DNA of 51,491 nucleotides from Parachlorella kessleri (taxonomy: Eukaryota > Chlorophyta > Trebouxiophyceae > Chlorellales > Chlorellaceae). The first letter of the stretch is position 1. Every line of letters starts with the position of its first letter. The notes below the pieces were generated by a model. That model had not been told where the DNA came from. It did no database searches and worked only from the letters and a program-made list of their open reading frames with translations. A program made the position numbers and the translations under genes. Location of the stretch: the NCBI GenBank assembly GCA_001598975.1, contig BBXU01000122.1, positions 1 to 51,491 of the forward strand. The letters are read 5' to 3'. Positions 34,329 through 45,780 of this stretch are shown here, piece after piece.

Positions 34329-35440
34329 GCCACCTGCCAACACCGAGCGGGCGATGTGGGTGTTGTGGCACCAAATACAAGAACCCCCTCCAGGCGGCTG
34401 AGCTATGAAGACTGTTGTGAGGGTCACCAGGGGCTGGGGGCATTTGACTGGCATCAATTGAGGGCTGTGAGTTTCACTATGTTTGGGAAGGCAATGGTAT
34501 GTTGAGTGTATGACTCACTTGGGGTGTTTTTGTGGCCGTTTAAGGCAATCAACAAGTATGCTTGGAATTCACGCGTATCTCTGAAATTCTCGGTAGCTAC
34601 CGAGGTTACGAGCTGCTGTTGTATACTTTTCTGTGCTTGCAAACCATCATTGCAATTTCCGGGTTTTGCCTCTTACGTCGTGCTTCTCTGCTGCTCTGTC
34701 GCAGCTAGTTGTAGTCTTGCGTGTGCCACTGCTATCTTCTTTTGCCTGAGTGCATCATTGCTGGTTGGGTTGCACAGATATTGGCTGTCTTTTATTGTGG
34801 TAGTGGTCATGTGGACGGCTGTTTCATTCCCCTACTCATGAGCGCAACTGCTGGCTGCATGCCTATGTACTACCATGTTGTTGCATCTGTTCTCTATCCT
34901 GTGTATGTCTGGTTGGCAGGTTGCAGGATGTTCTTTCTTTGCAATGTTATCATGGTCTTGTAGCTAACTTGGTGTTGCTTGTCACGGCCGCCACCACGTG
35001 TTGTCTTACTGGGACTAATAAGGGGAGTGACGTATGAAACCGCATGAAGTTGTTGTGTGCACGCATCATGGGGAGATCAACAAAATTTTGCTGGTCGACC
35101 AGCCTGACTTGCCTCTCTCCCTGTCGTTTGTTTTCACTATCCTCAAGCCCAAGGCCAACGGTTTGTTAACTACTGCATGCGCTAGTGTTGGAAGAGTTTT
35201 GTCAAAGCCATAGTGTTTTGGGACGAAACCTGTGGTTGGAGCTGCTATGGAAAATTTTTCAATTGATGTTCCAAGGGTGAGACCTTTGGAAGGTTGTAAT
35301 GCATCCAAGCTTGGTTTACAAGTACAAGGCATGCCGTGAAGTCCAAGGTCTGCCATGGCCAACTGCTGAACCGCAAGCTACAGCGCAGCACATTGCCTTG
35401 AAAGGCGATGGAGGGGCACTAGGCAGCTTGGCACGTCTGT
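34329..35440. other. T-rich intergenic stretch
   Basis: About 1.1 kb. From ~34450 to ~34960 the plus strand is clearly richer in T and poorer in GC than the neighbouring genes, and no open frame shows coding character. A minus-strand open frame at 35066-35362 has no recognisable domain. The right part is the probable 3' UTR of the DHH gene; a minus-strand TGTAA motif lies at 35316-35320. Confidence 0.4.
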
Positions 35441-37733
35441 TCACACCCTCCAGGTCTCGAACTCAGCTCCATCCAAGACGAAGGAGCTGGCATTCTTGTG
35501 GCCGCCCCCACCGTAGGTCTCTGAGATGACTGTGGTGTCTTCGTCGCCCACAGACCGCAGGCTGAGCTTCAGCTTGGAAGGGTCGTTCATGGCAGCCTGC
35601 AGGCATGGGCAGCTGGTACGTCACGGGGCAGGCAGGCCTTTGGCATGAATGCCCAGAGACCCCTTGCATCCAGCATTTGAAGTCACGGCTGCACCGCCAC
35701 ACAGTCACAGTCGGTCAGGCACGGCTCCAGCTGCCTCATTTCCACCACTTCATGCGGTGTCAGCACTCCTTGGCAAGATAGGCTGGCTCCCACTTGTCTT
35801 GGCTGCCAACCTCACCACACCTCACCATACCCCACCTCACAACCTCGTGAGGTGACTGGGTAAGGCATCACACCACCGTGCTCATGTCGACCCTTACAGC
35901 CGCCCTGCAGCCACAATATGCTGCCACACCTCGCGCTCTGTCAGCCACCATCGCCTGCTACCCACCCACCTCAGTGTACGCCACCACTGCTACCCCTCTC
36001 AACCCCTGCGCCTTGGCCCGCTCCGCCAACACATTCCCCAGCTGGCTCCTGAGCCGGCCCACATCATCAGCCCCCGCCACAGCAAGGCACTGGCCCCAGC
36101 CCCGCTTGCTGCCAGAGGAGCCTCCCAGGTTCACCACAAATGCCGTGGCTGCTGCCGCCTCCACCTGCCGCCGCTCCTCTTCTAGTATTGGCTTGCCCCT
36201 GAAAGCAGAAGCAGGGGTCAAAAGGCAGGCGCACTAAGCTTGCAAGGGTTGAAGCACGCATGTATGGCCACCCTGGCCAGCCTCCACAAGGCATCCCAGC
36301 GTTGGTCTTAGGTCACACCTTAAAACACATGCACAGTCACCCACCTTAACCAAACCGGTCACTTCGGCTACAACGAGGTGCACACGGAGTTCTCATACCA
36401 ACTCCTCTGCACCTACTTCTGGGGATGTCTTCGACCCGCATTGTTTCAGGCTCACCTAGCAATCAGGCTCTCAGGCGATTGGGCCAGCAGCTCGTCAAAG
36501 ATGCCTGGATTCTTGGTGGCATCGTACTCCAACCGAAGAGAACCGAGCCCCGAGTGAAAGGCCTTGCTGTCGGGTAGGCGCCAGCGCCACAAGTCTGCAT
36601 CTTCTATGTACTTGAACAGCTGCTGCTGCTCTGGGGTGAGGCCCTGCATGGCAGGTGGCAGCCAGCAGCAGCATGCCACCTCAGGCAGCACGGTGGACAT
36701 GCATGTTTGTGTGCAGCACATGGTTATGCTGGGGCCGAGCGCATGGCAGAGCTACCACAATGCGGCTCAAGAGCTCTATGGCAGCTGTTTTGGCTTGCCA
36801 TGCGTTCCTGTGAGATGGCCCCCGTCACAAGACACCAATTACATTGATCAATTGGGTTTTGGTTTGTGCAGTTGGTTAGGCATTTGGCATTGTAGCCTTG
36901 CCAAGTCCCAGCCCTCCACTCCTGCTGCATCTAAAACAAGCATACCTCGGGCTGGAAGTAATCGTGAGCAACTGTTGCCCCGCTCCTGTTCATGTCAAAG
37001 TGGACCTCAAGGTTGGGTACCTCCAAGATGCTGGGGTCTGTCAGCTCCGCAGCCGAGGTTTTGTGATGATCCAGGACCACCACCCTGGGCATCATGGCAC
37101 TAGATGGAGGCTGTCAGCTACAGAGTGTGTAGCTTGGGCAAGGATCTGGGCAGAACGAGCCTACAGAACAGGCATTACTTGGCAGAAGACGGTCCTTCCA
37201 AAATCCAGGAGAGCGATGAGCCTGGCGGCATCATAAGCAGTGAGTCGACCATAGGCAAACTCCACATGCTACACACACCTCTGTGCACGCTGTGCCAGCT
37301 CCTTGGCAAAGCCTGACGGCCCAGCAAAGTCAACCAGGTAGACTACCTCACCCCCCTGCAACAGCGGTGCACCCACTGGTCAGTGCCACCAACTGGCACT
37401 TGTCTGACTCAGCTGGTTGAACACAGCATGCCAAGCACGGTTGTGGTCAGCAGCAGTAGTGCCCCACCTGCAGCCCAAGCGTTTGCACCGTAGCCGGGGC
37501 GTACACCCTGTTTGGGATAAACTCCACAGCCTTGCCCTTGGCCTGGTGCCACAAGTTCAGAGCCAAGGCTGCAAAGATACCGTCTGGACCTGCAGTCGCA
37601 GGAGAGGCTGGCCCTGTGGGCCCTGTGCGCCAAACCACCTCCCTCCCCGCTTAGTCAGTCGGCTGAGTCACTCACAGGGGTAGTGATACAGGCAAAGCGT
37701 CCTGGAGTAGCTGAGCTCCCTGGCAGGCTGCAT
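35441..37733 (-). CDS. DHH-DHHA1 phosphoesterase-like protein
   Basis: Seven exons (37676-37733, 37468-37589, 37279-37355, 36946-37084, 36456-36643, 35970-36198, 35441-35596) join in phase to 322 residues. N-terminal landmarks: YHYPCPDGIFAALAL (equivalent of the metal-binding D-x-D region), VVYLVDFAGPSGFAKEL, then VVVLDHHKTSAAEL with the DHH motif, and a central YIEDADLWRW that supplies a further Asp. The C-terminus has the DHHA1 signature GGGGHKNASSF. The DHH superfamily includes RecJ, nanoRNase and cyclic-dinucleotide phosphodiesterases; the substrate of this plant/algal-type member is not known to me. There is no targeting sequence from the chosen ATG. All introns are GT-AG. It is head-to-head with the P450 reductase gene, 323 bases apart. 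Confidence 0.93.
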
Positions 37734-38056
37734 GTTCGCTGGCTCGGCCGCGATAGCAAGGAGTCGGCAGAGCAAGGGGCGCATGTGATGGCGTAGTTCA
37801 GCCAGCCATGGACACTAGTGAACCAGACGCTTTCGAGTGGATTAACAGATACCCATTAGATATTGACACATAGCCAAGTGCCGTAACAGGGTAATTGGTG
37901 TAAAGGAGAGTCCAATAGACATGTACCTCCATCTGTACTCTGGCGCCCTACGCGGCTTGCCAAAGTTGATCAACCTTTCAAACTACATTCAGGCTGGAGC
38001 TTTGCATGCACGGCGTGGGGAAAGGAGTTCGATCACTTCGGCACCAAGAAGGCGCC
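37734..38056. promoter_or_regulatory. Putative shared divergent promoter, DHH/CPR
   Basis: 323 bases lie between the two start codons. An in-frame upstream ATG at 38006 would extend the reductase by 17 residues, so the real 5' UTR may be shorter on that side. Confidence 0.4.
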
Positions 38057-41000
38057 ATGGTGTTGAATGGCCTGCTGGCCGGTTTGCCACTAGCCCATGC
38101 CCTGGGCCTTGTGTCTGCTGTTACCCTTGTACTGTCTCTGGCAGCTCTATTATTCTTTAAGAAGGGTGCAGGCCCTGGAGCGAAGAACGGGGCAGCCAAG
38201 CCAGGGAGTACTGCCGCCACTAACGGCATTGTGGCCAAGCAGCCCAAGGCAGACACCCGCCAGCGGTGTAGCATTGTCTTCGGCACTCAGACGGGCACCG
38301 CGGAGCGTTTTGCCAAGTCGCTGCGGGCCCAGCTGGACGGCAAGTATGGGAGCACCACAGCTTTTGATCTTGTGGACGTGGAGAGCTACAAGTATGAGGA
38401 GCAGCTGCCCAAGGAGAGGCTGGCACTGTTTTTGATGGCCACATATGGCGATGGCGAGCCCACAGACAGCGCCACAGGGTTTATGGACTGGCTGGCCAGC
38501 TGTGCGCAGTCGGCCGCGGCGGAGGAACAGTTCAAGGTACATGGGCTTGAAACTACTGGTCTGGCTGGGCCTGCTTCTGACTTGAACCAGAAGTTGCTAA
38601 ACAGCTCCCGGGGAGAGGGAGCTGGTGCCGGCTTAGGGCGTGGTTATGGTTGCTTCAGTCCGGGTGCTCGCGGTTCAAGCCGTGTAGGGTGTGGCATAGG
38701 AGAGACTGTACTCGGGGGCGCTTATAGATGCAGCACCTACGCCTGTAGCCGCTCATGCTGGCCTGCTTATGCTGGCCTGATGACCGCAGTGTACATGGTA
38801 ACTGGAGAGCGGTTTGGGCCTTGCTGGCTATACCGCCCATTCTTCATAGGCCCTTCGCCCCGTGAGGCAGATCACAGCACCGTATGCCGCGCCCTGGTAT
38901 TCTTCATTGTGAGCTGGCAAAGCATCACGCCCCTTTGCTCCACAGGGGTTGCACTACGGCGTGTTTGGGCTGGGCAACCGCCAGTATGAGCACTTTGCTG
39001 CGGTGGGCAAGAAGATTCACAAGCTGCTGGGGGAGATGGGGGCAGCGGCGGTCGTGCGGCGGGGTGACGGCGACGATGACCAGGACATTGATGCAGACTT
39101 CGATGCCTGGTCGATGGACCTGTTTGCTGCACTGGACAAGTCGGAGCTAGTGCAGGAGAACAAGGTGGGCCGGGCCTTGGAAACCAGGGGCTTGGGGCGG
39201 GCGTGCAGGCGGTTTTGCAGGATCAGCAGGTGTTGGTGCGCGCTTGGGCTGTGAGGTGCTGATGGCAGGGCCTGCATAATTGACTGTGGCGCACTGGAAA
39301 GGTGGAAAGATGCCAGCGGGGGCTTGCCTCTGGCTTGGGCATTGTCTCTCTTCCTGGTGGCAGTAATCCTACCCACCTGTGTCCTACCCAGCGGATGTGG
39401 ACCTCTGCTAACATTCGGTGGGGTGCAGCGACACGAAGTCTCTACCCATGTATCCCAAGAGGTATTGGAACTGGCAGTGTGCTCCACACCCAACGGAAGA
39501 GGAGTTGGCTGTGCTGGCAGCGCTGACTGAGGGGCACAGCAAGGCTTTCTGGTGTCCGCTGTGTACGCATTTTCCGCAGGCGGGTGACAGGCACAGCATC
39601 GACCTCAAAGCAGAATCCATCGCAGCATACGACGTGGAGGATGTTCATGATGCGCCCCAGTCCTCTGTGGATCAGTGGGTGACAGGGGGCGGCCTGCACC
39701 ACAGCAGGTGCGGTAACATGCACACAACCCGTGGCCTTGGTTTGGCCTTTGGCTGTGTGGGGGGGAGAGCATGTCAGCTGTCAAGTACCAGGAAGGAGCG
39801 CTTGCTGGGTGTGAGTAGTCAAGAAGCGAAGGAGCACTCGCGAAGCGGGGGAGACTGCCAGGGGGACGGTGTTGAGGAGGTCCCAAGGGTGCAGGCTGGT
39901 AGCATTGGCGGTGTGTTTGCATGCTGTCTGACTGTTTGCCCTTGGAGTGAGCTCTGAAGTTGGGACGCCCTAGGCTGTTCTGCTGCAGCCCCTTCCTGGC
40001 TCGCATCACAGCTGTCAAGGAGCTGCATGGCCGCGGCTCGGACCGGTCTTGCGTGCATGTGGAGGTGGACGTGTCAGGGTCAGACATTGCCTATGAAGCA
40101 GGTGTGGAGGGAGTGTGTCTTTTCTTGCCCTTGGTGCGATTCCAGCCTGGTTGGCGCTCAGTTTCAGTGAGCCCTTGAGTCACTGCTTGGGTGCATAGCG
40201 TCAGGCTTGGTCTTGCCCTGGATGAGCTCTTGCTGGGCACTATGAGTGCAACTGCCAAGTCACCACCCCCAATACTTTGCATCTGCTGATGGTCCTTTGC
40301 CTGGGCATGAGGACCTCTTGCAAGCCGAGGTTTCGATGCCTTCTCAGCTGCCTCATAGCGCGTTGGCATCTGCCACATGTCAGTTTGCATGAAGGTGCAG
40401 GCGATCATGTGGCAGTCTTTGCTGAGAACTCCGCTTCTGTGGTGGAGGCGGCCGCCAAGCTGCTGGGGCTGCCCCTCTCCCACTGCTTCCAGCTTGTGCA
40501 GCCCCTTGGCAACCCACACTGTCTGCCAGAGCCGTTCCATGGTGAGTTGGCTAGGGGTGGGAGAAGCACCAGCGAAGCAGCTGGGCAGTTGCGGTATGCA
40601 TGATGTGGCTTGGGATGAGATCAGACAGCATCAAATGCACCGTGTTAAGGATTTGAGCAGCGCTGCAACAGAAGCCGCCTGCTGTACAGTGGGCAGCTGC
40701 TGCTCTGCTTGTTTAGTTCTGCTCATAACAGGCACATGGTCCGTGCAAGCGATGTGCAGGGCCTGTTACCCTGCGATGCGCTTTGGCACGCTATGCCGAC
40801 CTTCTCAGTGCACCCAGCAAGGCGGCACTGCAGGCGCTGGCAGCATTTGCCGCCAACCCCGAGGTGAGGAGCCCCACGATTCACGGTGACTCATGCATTA
40901 AGCAAAATCCCTGGTCAATTGCTTGGTGCCCACGCCCCTGTGGCACTTGCACTTCACAGCTCCCACCCAGGCCCCTGCCCCACAATGGCCGGCTGGGCGG

Positions 41001-43040
41001 TCACCCTTTGTCATCTTTGGTGTGAAGGTTTGACAGCGTGTGGTGACTGTGCAGGAGGCGGCGCGGCTGCGGCGGCTGGCGTGCATCGAGGGCAAGGAGG
41101 AGTACCACGGCTATGTGGCGCAGGCCAAGCGCAGCCTGCTGCAGGTCATGCAGGAGTTCCCGTCAGCCAAGCCCACACTGGGTGCGTGGCTGCTCCTACG
41201 TTGTGGGATGTATGCGGTGGGAAGTGGTGGCCTGGGCGTAGGTCTGCTAATGTGCCGTCTGCAATACCTGCGAGCTGTGCAGAGGTCTCCCGCCCCTTGT
41301 TGATGCGTTGCATGGCGTGCCATGTTGACACTTGATGCGGCGAAAGCTGGACCTTGTGTTTTTGGTGCACTCCCAGGCAGCTTGAGCAGCACAGGAGGTC
41401 AGGCAATGGGCAAGCGCAAGTTTGTTCGGTGTGCCTGCCTATGATTGCAGGTGCTTTCTTTGGCAGCATTGCTCCCCACTTGCAGCCGCGCTTCTACTCC
41501 ATCTCGTCCTCTCCCAAGCAGCACCCGCACTCCATCCACATCACCTGCGCAGTCGTCAAGGAGACCATGCCCTGCGGCCGGGTGCACGAAGGTGGGTGGG
41601 TGGGTGGGTGACGGTTCCCTGGCTGCCCGCCAAGCCTCGTGCTGAAATTTTCATCATTCTTTAAGATCTCGCATTGTAGCATGTTCAGTAATCATTTTTG
41701 ATTTGAGCACGTGTCCCTAGGGGCCTTCAAACCGCTTCATTGTGGATGGTGTCAGCAAGCTGGCTAGCTCCCGTGCAAGTGCACACACGTACACCTCCAG
41801 GCACCCGTGTTGTGCTGTGTTACCTGTGCCTGATCGCTTTTCACATGTGCTGGGCTGCCCTCTTGCAGGGGTGGCCTCCAACTGGCTGGCGCGAGCGCGC
41901 AAGGGCGGCACCGTGCCGGTGTTTGTGCGGCGGTCTAGCTTCAAGCTGCCAGCAGACCCAGCAGTGCCTGTGGTCATGGTGGGGCCGGGCACCGGCCTCG
42001 CCCCCTTCAGAGGCTTCGTGCAGGAGCGGGCAGCGCTTGCAGAGTCAGGTGTGTGGATGGAGCAGCGCTTTCCTTGGCTGGCCCTTCAGGTTGGCTGGCT
42101 GCTTGCAGTGGACAGAGAGTGAGGCGTGCATGGTTCTACGACTTGTGTAGGCTACATGCTGGTGGATTTTCCTTTTGTATGCTCTGCTATTCGCTCTTGA
42201 GTAAGCCAGGGCTGTGCGATACTGCTCCGAGTTAGACTACCTGCCCACCCTTGGATGCGTGCAGGCGCGCAGCTGGGCCCTGCACATCTCTTCTTTGGCT
42301 GCCGGAACCGCAAGCATGACTTCATATACCAGTCAGAGCTGGAAGGGGCGGTGGCACAGGGAGCCATCTCGCAGCTGCATGTGGCCTTCTCGCGAGAAGG
42401 CAAGTTCCTCAATGTGGCGGTGAATGTTCATCGCTCAGGCCGTGGGTTGTATGACTATCTGCGCGACATTGGGTGGCAGCACCGGACTGCAGGCGCGGCT
42501 TGGTAGCGGAGAATTACTACAGTAGGGTGCTAACATCGCCGGGGCCCATGATTTGGAATGCTTGCCGCTGTTGCTTGGTCCCCTTGCAGGCCCGCAGAAG
42601 GACTATGTGCAGCACCACATGGAGGCGCGTGGGGCGGAAGTGTGGGACGTGCTGCGTCCGGCCGCGGGCGGCTACCTGTATGTGTGCGGTGATGCCAGGA
42701 ACATGGCCAAGGATGTGCATAGGACAGTCCATGACATCATCGTCAAGGTACGGGCACCTCTTGCACATGACCAAACAAGCGAGTAAGATCTACGATGCCC
42801 TGGCATTGTGGGGCATGTATGAGAGCACTTTATCTTTGAGAGATTGTATTGTCTTGTGCGGTACGATGTAGTGTTTGTCATTCCTAGAAGCCTCACATGA
42901 GCTTGGCTTATGTGCCGCTGCTGTGCTGCTAAATTAGCGACGTGCTTGGTCTGCAGGCCACTGGCTGCAGCAACTCTGAAGCTGAGGCACAACTCAAGCG
43001 GCTCTCAGACAGCGGCAGGTACCACAAGGACGTGTGGTAG
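38057..43040 (+). CDS. CPR: NADPH-cytochrome P450 reductase
   Basis: ER-anchored diflavin reductase that passes electrons from NADPH through FAD and FMN to cytochromes P450. Twelve exons (38057-38536, 38946-39164, 39580-39707, 39989-40101, 40401-40541, 40760-40863, 41055-41181, 41451-41591, 41878-42048, 42265-42399, 42590-42747, 42957-43040) close to 666 residues. Order: N-terminal membrane anchor (residues ~12-35); FMN domain with [25 protein letters not shown] and [12 protein letters not shown]; connecting and FAD domain with RFYSISSSP and [14 protein letters not shown] domain with [29 protein letters not shown] and [13 protein letters not shown]; and the terminal Trp. Intron 42400-42589 uses a GC donor (GAAG|GCAAGT). 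Reading straight through it replaces the conserved KDYVQHHME block with an unrelated tail and a stop. Start: the ATG at 38057 is preferred, with 38006 possible. Confidence 0.97.
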
Positions 43041-43910
43041 TAGGTTGCGACAAGGCCAAATGCTGCGCTGGTTCGGCGATGGTGGATAAGCTTGTGGCAT
43101 CTGTGCCCTCCAGGCTGACATTGGTTCTCCCTGAAGGCTTCTCTGTACCTTATGCCCTCGTGTTGCAGCTTATGCTCGAGCCTTGCGAACGAGGGCTCTG
43201 TCGAGTTAGCACTGCACGCAGTGAGTGCAGCAGGCAACAGCCGACATTTAGTGTTCCTGGTGCCTGCATGATACATTCTTTGTCCTCCAAATTCATGCAA
43301 TTTGGATGCTTTTGTTGCGTTGCTCAACCGCTTGGTTGGCTTACTAATTTGGTGCTAGGACTGAACTTGGGGTGCCAGCCATTGATTGTGTCTTGTATGC
43401 ACCCAGTTACCATTCGCATGCTATGTACACTTTTGTTGGTGTGCAGCTGGATGCTGCATCGGCAGGCTGGTGCGAGCTTATTATCTGCACTGAGCTGTCT
43501 GCAAGTTGATGGTGGCAAGGTGGCCCGATTTGGTGCCTGCACTTGAGCAGAGCAGCGATCCGGCGCTCAAACATTCCTGGCATTCAGCCCTCACCACTGG
43601 TGGCACATCTCTGGGGCAATTTCCGCTACCATTGTCAAACGGCCTTCACGTTTGTCACTCATAAATGATCATGTGGTGAGGCAAGGATGCTGACACTGTC
43701 AAATGTCGAGATCTACTACGAGCTGGAGATGCTTAGTCATCTGCTGGAGATGCTTAGTCATCTGCCTCATGCGCTGCATGTGGCGGCAAGCGGTCAGAAC
43801 GGGCAAGATAAAGCGGTCAACGCTACGAGCAACAACACAAATCTCACACAGAAAAGCCACTCTACCTCTCCTGCCCTCGTTATCACCCTCGAGTCGCTTT
43901 TGCAAGCACA
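43041..43910. other. Intergenic region with a small tandem repeat
   Basis: About 870 bases. The 5' part is T-rich, consistent with the 3' UTR of CPR. It includes a perfect 21-bp tandem duplication at 43723-43764. No supported gene. Confidence 0.4.
43723..43764. repeat. 21-bp perfect tandem duplication
   Basis: Units 43723-43743 and 43744-43764 are identical. It lies ~150 bases upstream of the secreted protein start, so it may be in its promoter or 5' UTR. Confidence 0.9.
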
Positions 43911-45197
43911 ATGAGCGGCCTGCGTCTGTTGCTGGCTGTGGGCCTCGTTTTGGGCGTGGGCTCTGTGCAGTGCAGGCAAGAAGCCAAAGGGCTGCACGTG
44001 CCTTGTTCCCCTGCTTTTTAGTTGCATGCAAGCCTGCTTCATTCTGCATGGGTTGGTGAGAAAGCACTTTTCAAAGAGCCATCCCTGATAAACACATCTG
44101 AGCCTCCCTGCGACCGGCCGTGTGCAGGATGCTGCTCGGCACTCAGGCTACTGGTAGCGCCACCGGCACCTCTGCCTCCATCAACACTCAGGCCATCTCC
44201 GCAACCGACCCCAACAGTGGTGCGTTTCGGTGGGCGAGCCGGTCTGCCTGCTTGAGCAATGCTTGCAAGCTGCTAGGTGTTCTGAATTGCAGAATTTTAA
44301 GAAACTCATCCAAACCAAGCCGCACTAGCCCTGTATGCAGGCATGGCTATCAACACAGGGCTGTCGACTGGCACAGCCACAGATGGTTCTGTGGACACCA
44401 AGGTCACAGTTGACGGCGAGGCTGGCTCGTCCTTTGGCGCCGGAGAGACCTCTGGCAGCGCTGCTGGCGCCGGGCAGTCTTCCTCCACTTCTGCTATGAC
44501 CTCCCTGGTCACCCCTGACGCTGCAGTCGTTGGCGGCTTCAGCAATGCCAAGGTGGGTGGTATGCTGTTTGTGCCTCCATGGTGGCCTTGCTTTTGATTG
44601 CATGGCCATCCTCTCAATGGCAAACTGCTGTCTTCTGATGGCGCTTTGGATTGTTGCATGCACTTGCGTCCGAGTGATCGCCATACCCTATTGCTTCCGC
44701 AACTTGCAGGGAGCCTCCACCGCCAACTCCGCCACTGCCACTCTCGCCTCTAACGCTGGCAAGGTGGCCGCCACCAGCACCAAGTCTGCTGTGACTCCTC
44801 TAACCGGCATCCTGGCGGCGGCTGGCTCCTCCGGCACCTCCCTGGTCAATGCCCTGGGCGGACAGGCAAGTGGTGCTGCTGCCTCTGCCGCTTGCGGGAT
44901 GGGTATGCTGTTGATGTGGCAGCGTGCTAGTACTCAACCCACCCTCACCCCTGCCCTGCTGCTGCCATGCAGGCAGTCGGCACTGCTGTGGCCCAGACTG
45001 ACACTGCCTCCGTGGCTGCCAAGATTCAGGCCTTGTTTGCCGGCGAGCAGGGCCAGGCGCTGGCGCAGCTGGTGGCGCAGGCTATCACTGCCCCTGCGGC
45101 CACTTCCGCAGGCGTCAGGGCCAGTGGCTCGGCCCAAGGCTCCCAGTCTGCCTCAGTCAGCGGCGGCAGCAGCACCAATGTCACCCCTGCCCTTTGA
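43911..45197 (+). CDS. Secreted Ala/Ser/Thr/Gly-rich protein
   Basis: Five exons (43911-43975, 44128-44219, 44341-44552, 44710-44865, 44973-45197) join in phase to 249 residues. The N-terminus MSGLRLLLAVGLVLGVGSVQC is a signal peptide. The mature part is almost entirely small residues: TGTSASINTQAIS, GSSFGAGETSGSAAGAGQSS, SATATLASNAGKVAATSTKS, and a C-terminal SASVSGGSSTNVTPAL. It contains a short predicted helix (VAAKIQALFAGEQGQALAQL). After the signal peptide I see almost no Cys. It could be a cell-wall or extracellular matrix protein, probably O-glycosylated, but I do not recognise a family. Two of its four introns (43976-44127 and 44866-44972) use GC donors; the first is needed to keep the frame from the signal peptide. 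A doubled poly(A)-signal-containing repeat follows the gene. Confidence 0.75.
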
Positions 45198-45780
45198 GTG
45201 CTTCCCTTTATTACTGCTGCAGCATGCTGTTCTATCTGAACTTGCCTGAGTACTGATATCCTGCATAGCCCTAGACTAAACTGCCGGGACTTGAACTGGG
45301 CTTCACTTCCCTCACTACTATTTGAGCAACCGCATCAACACTTGTAAAGTGCCCTTTATTGATGCACTAACGCATCAACACTTGTAAAGTGCCCTTTATT
45401 GATGCACTAAGCACAATGTACGAAATTCCCAGTATAACCCAGGACATCTCCTGCCAGGGTTATCTATGTCGGTTGAGGCAGTGAGGTTCCAAGGAAAAGA
45501 TCTGTTTGTAGCAAATGACATCAGCCAGGTGCTACCCTGGGCCCCCATAGTTGGCTCTACAGGCGAGCAAAACTTATCCACCCGCACCATGGGCACTCAC
45601 CATGGGCCTCACTAATGCAGTTCTTGGCGCCCGTGCTGTCCACGCTGTCCGACCTTGACTATCCGACAAGCGCATGAACAAGCTTTCCATTTCTTTGGCA
45701 GACATTCCCGACACCTGGCAGAGATCACCATAGACCATGCTTAAAACCTTTCTCAGAACACAGCAAAGGCGGACAGCAGG
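45198..45780. other. Intergenic region with duplicated 3'-end element
   Basis: Contains the 40-bp tandem repeat at 45331-45410. Minus-strand open frames at 45396-45825 include a short helical stretch (SAKEMESLFMRLSD) after a possible acceptor, but no complete gene could be built. Confidence 0.4.
45331..45410. repeat. 40-bp perfect tandem duplication containing TGTAA
   Basis: Units 45331-45370 and 45371-45410 are identical. Each contains the pentamer TGTAA, the common chlorophyte poly(A) signal, about 145 and 185 bases after the stop codon of the secreted protein gene. Confidence 0.95.

Noticed and set aside
38537..38945. Long open frame continuing through the first CPR intron
   Set aside because: It is an intron without stops. 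Splicing to 38946 restores the conserved [17 protein letters not shown] block in phase.
42400..42506. CPR reading through its tenth exon as a natural truncated form
   Set aside because: The read-through replaces the conserved NADPH-domain block by unrelated residues and a stop. The GC-AG splice restores the family sequence exactly.
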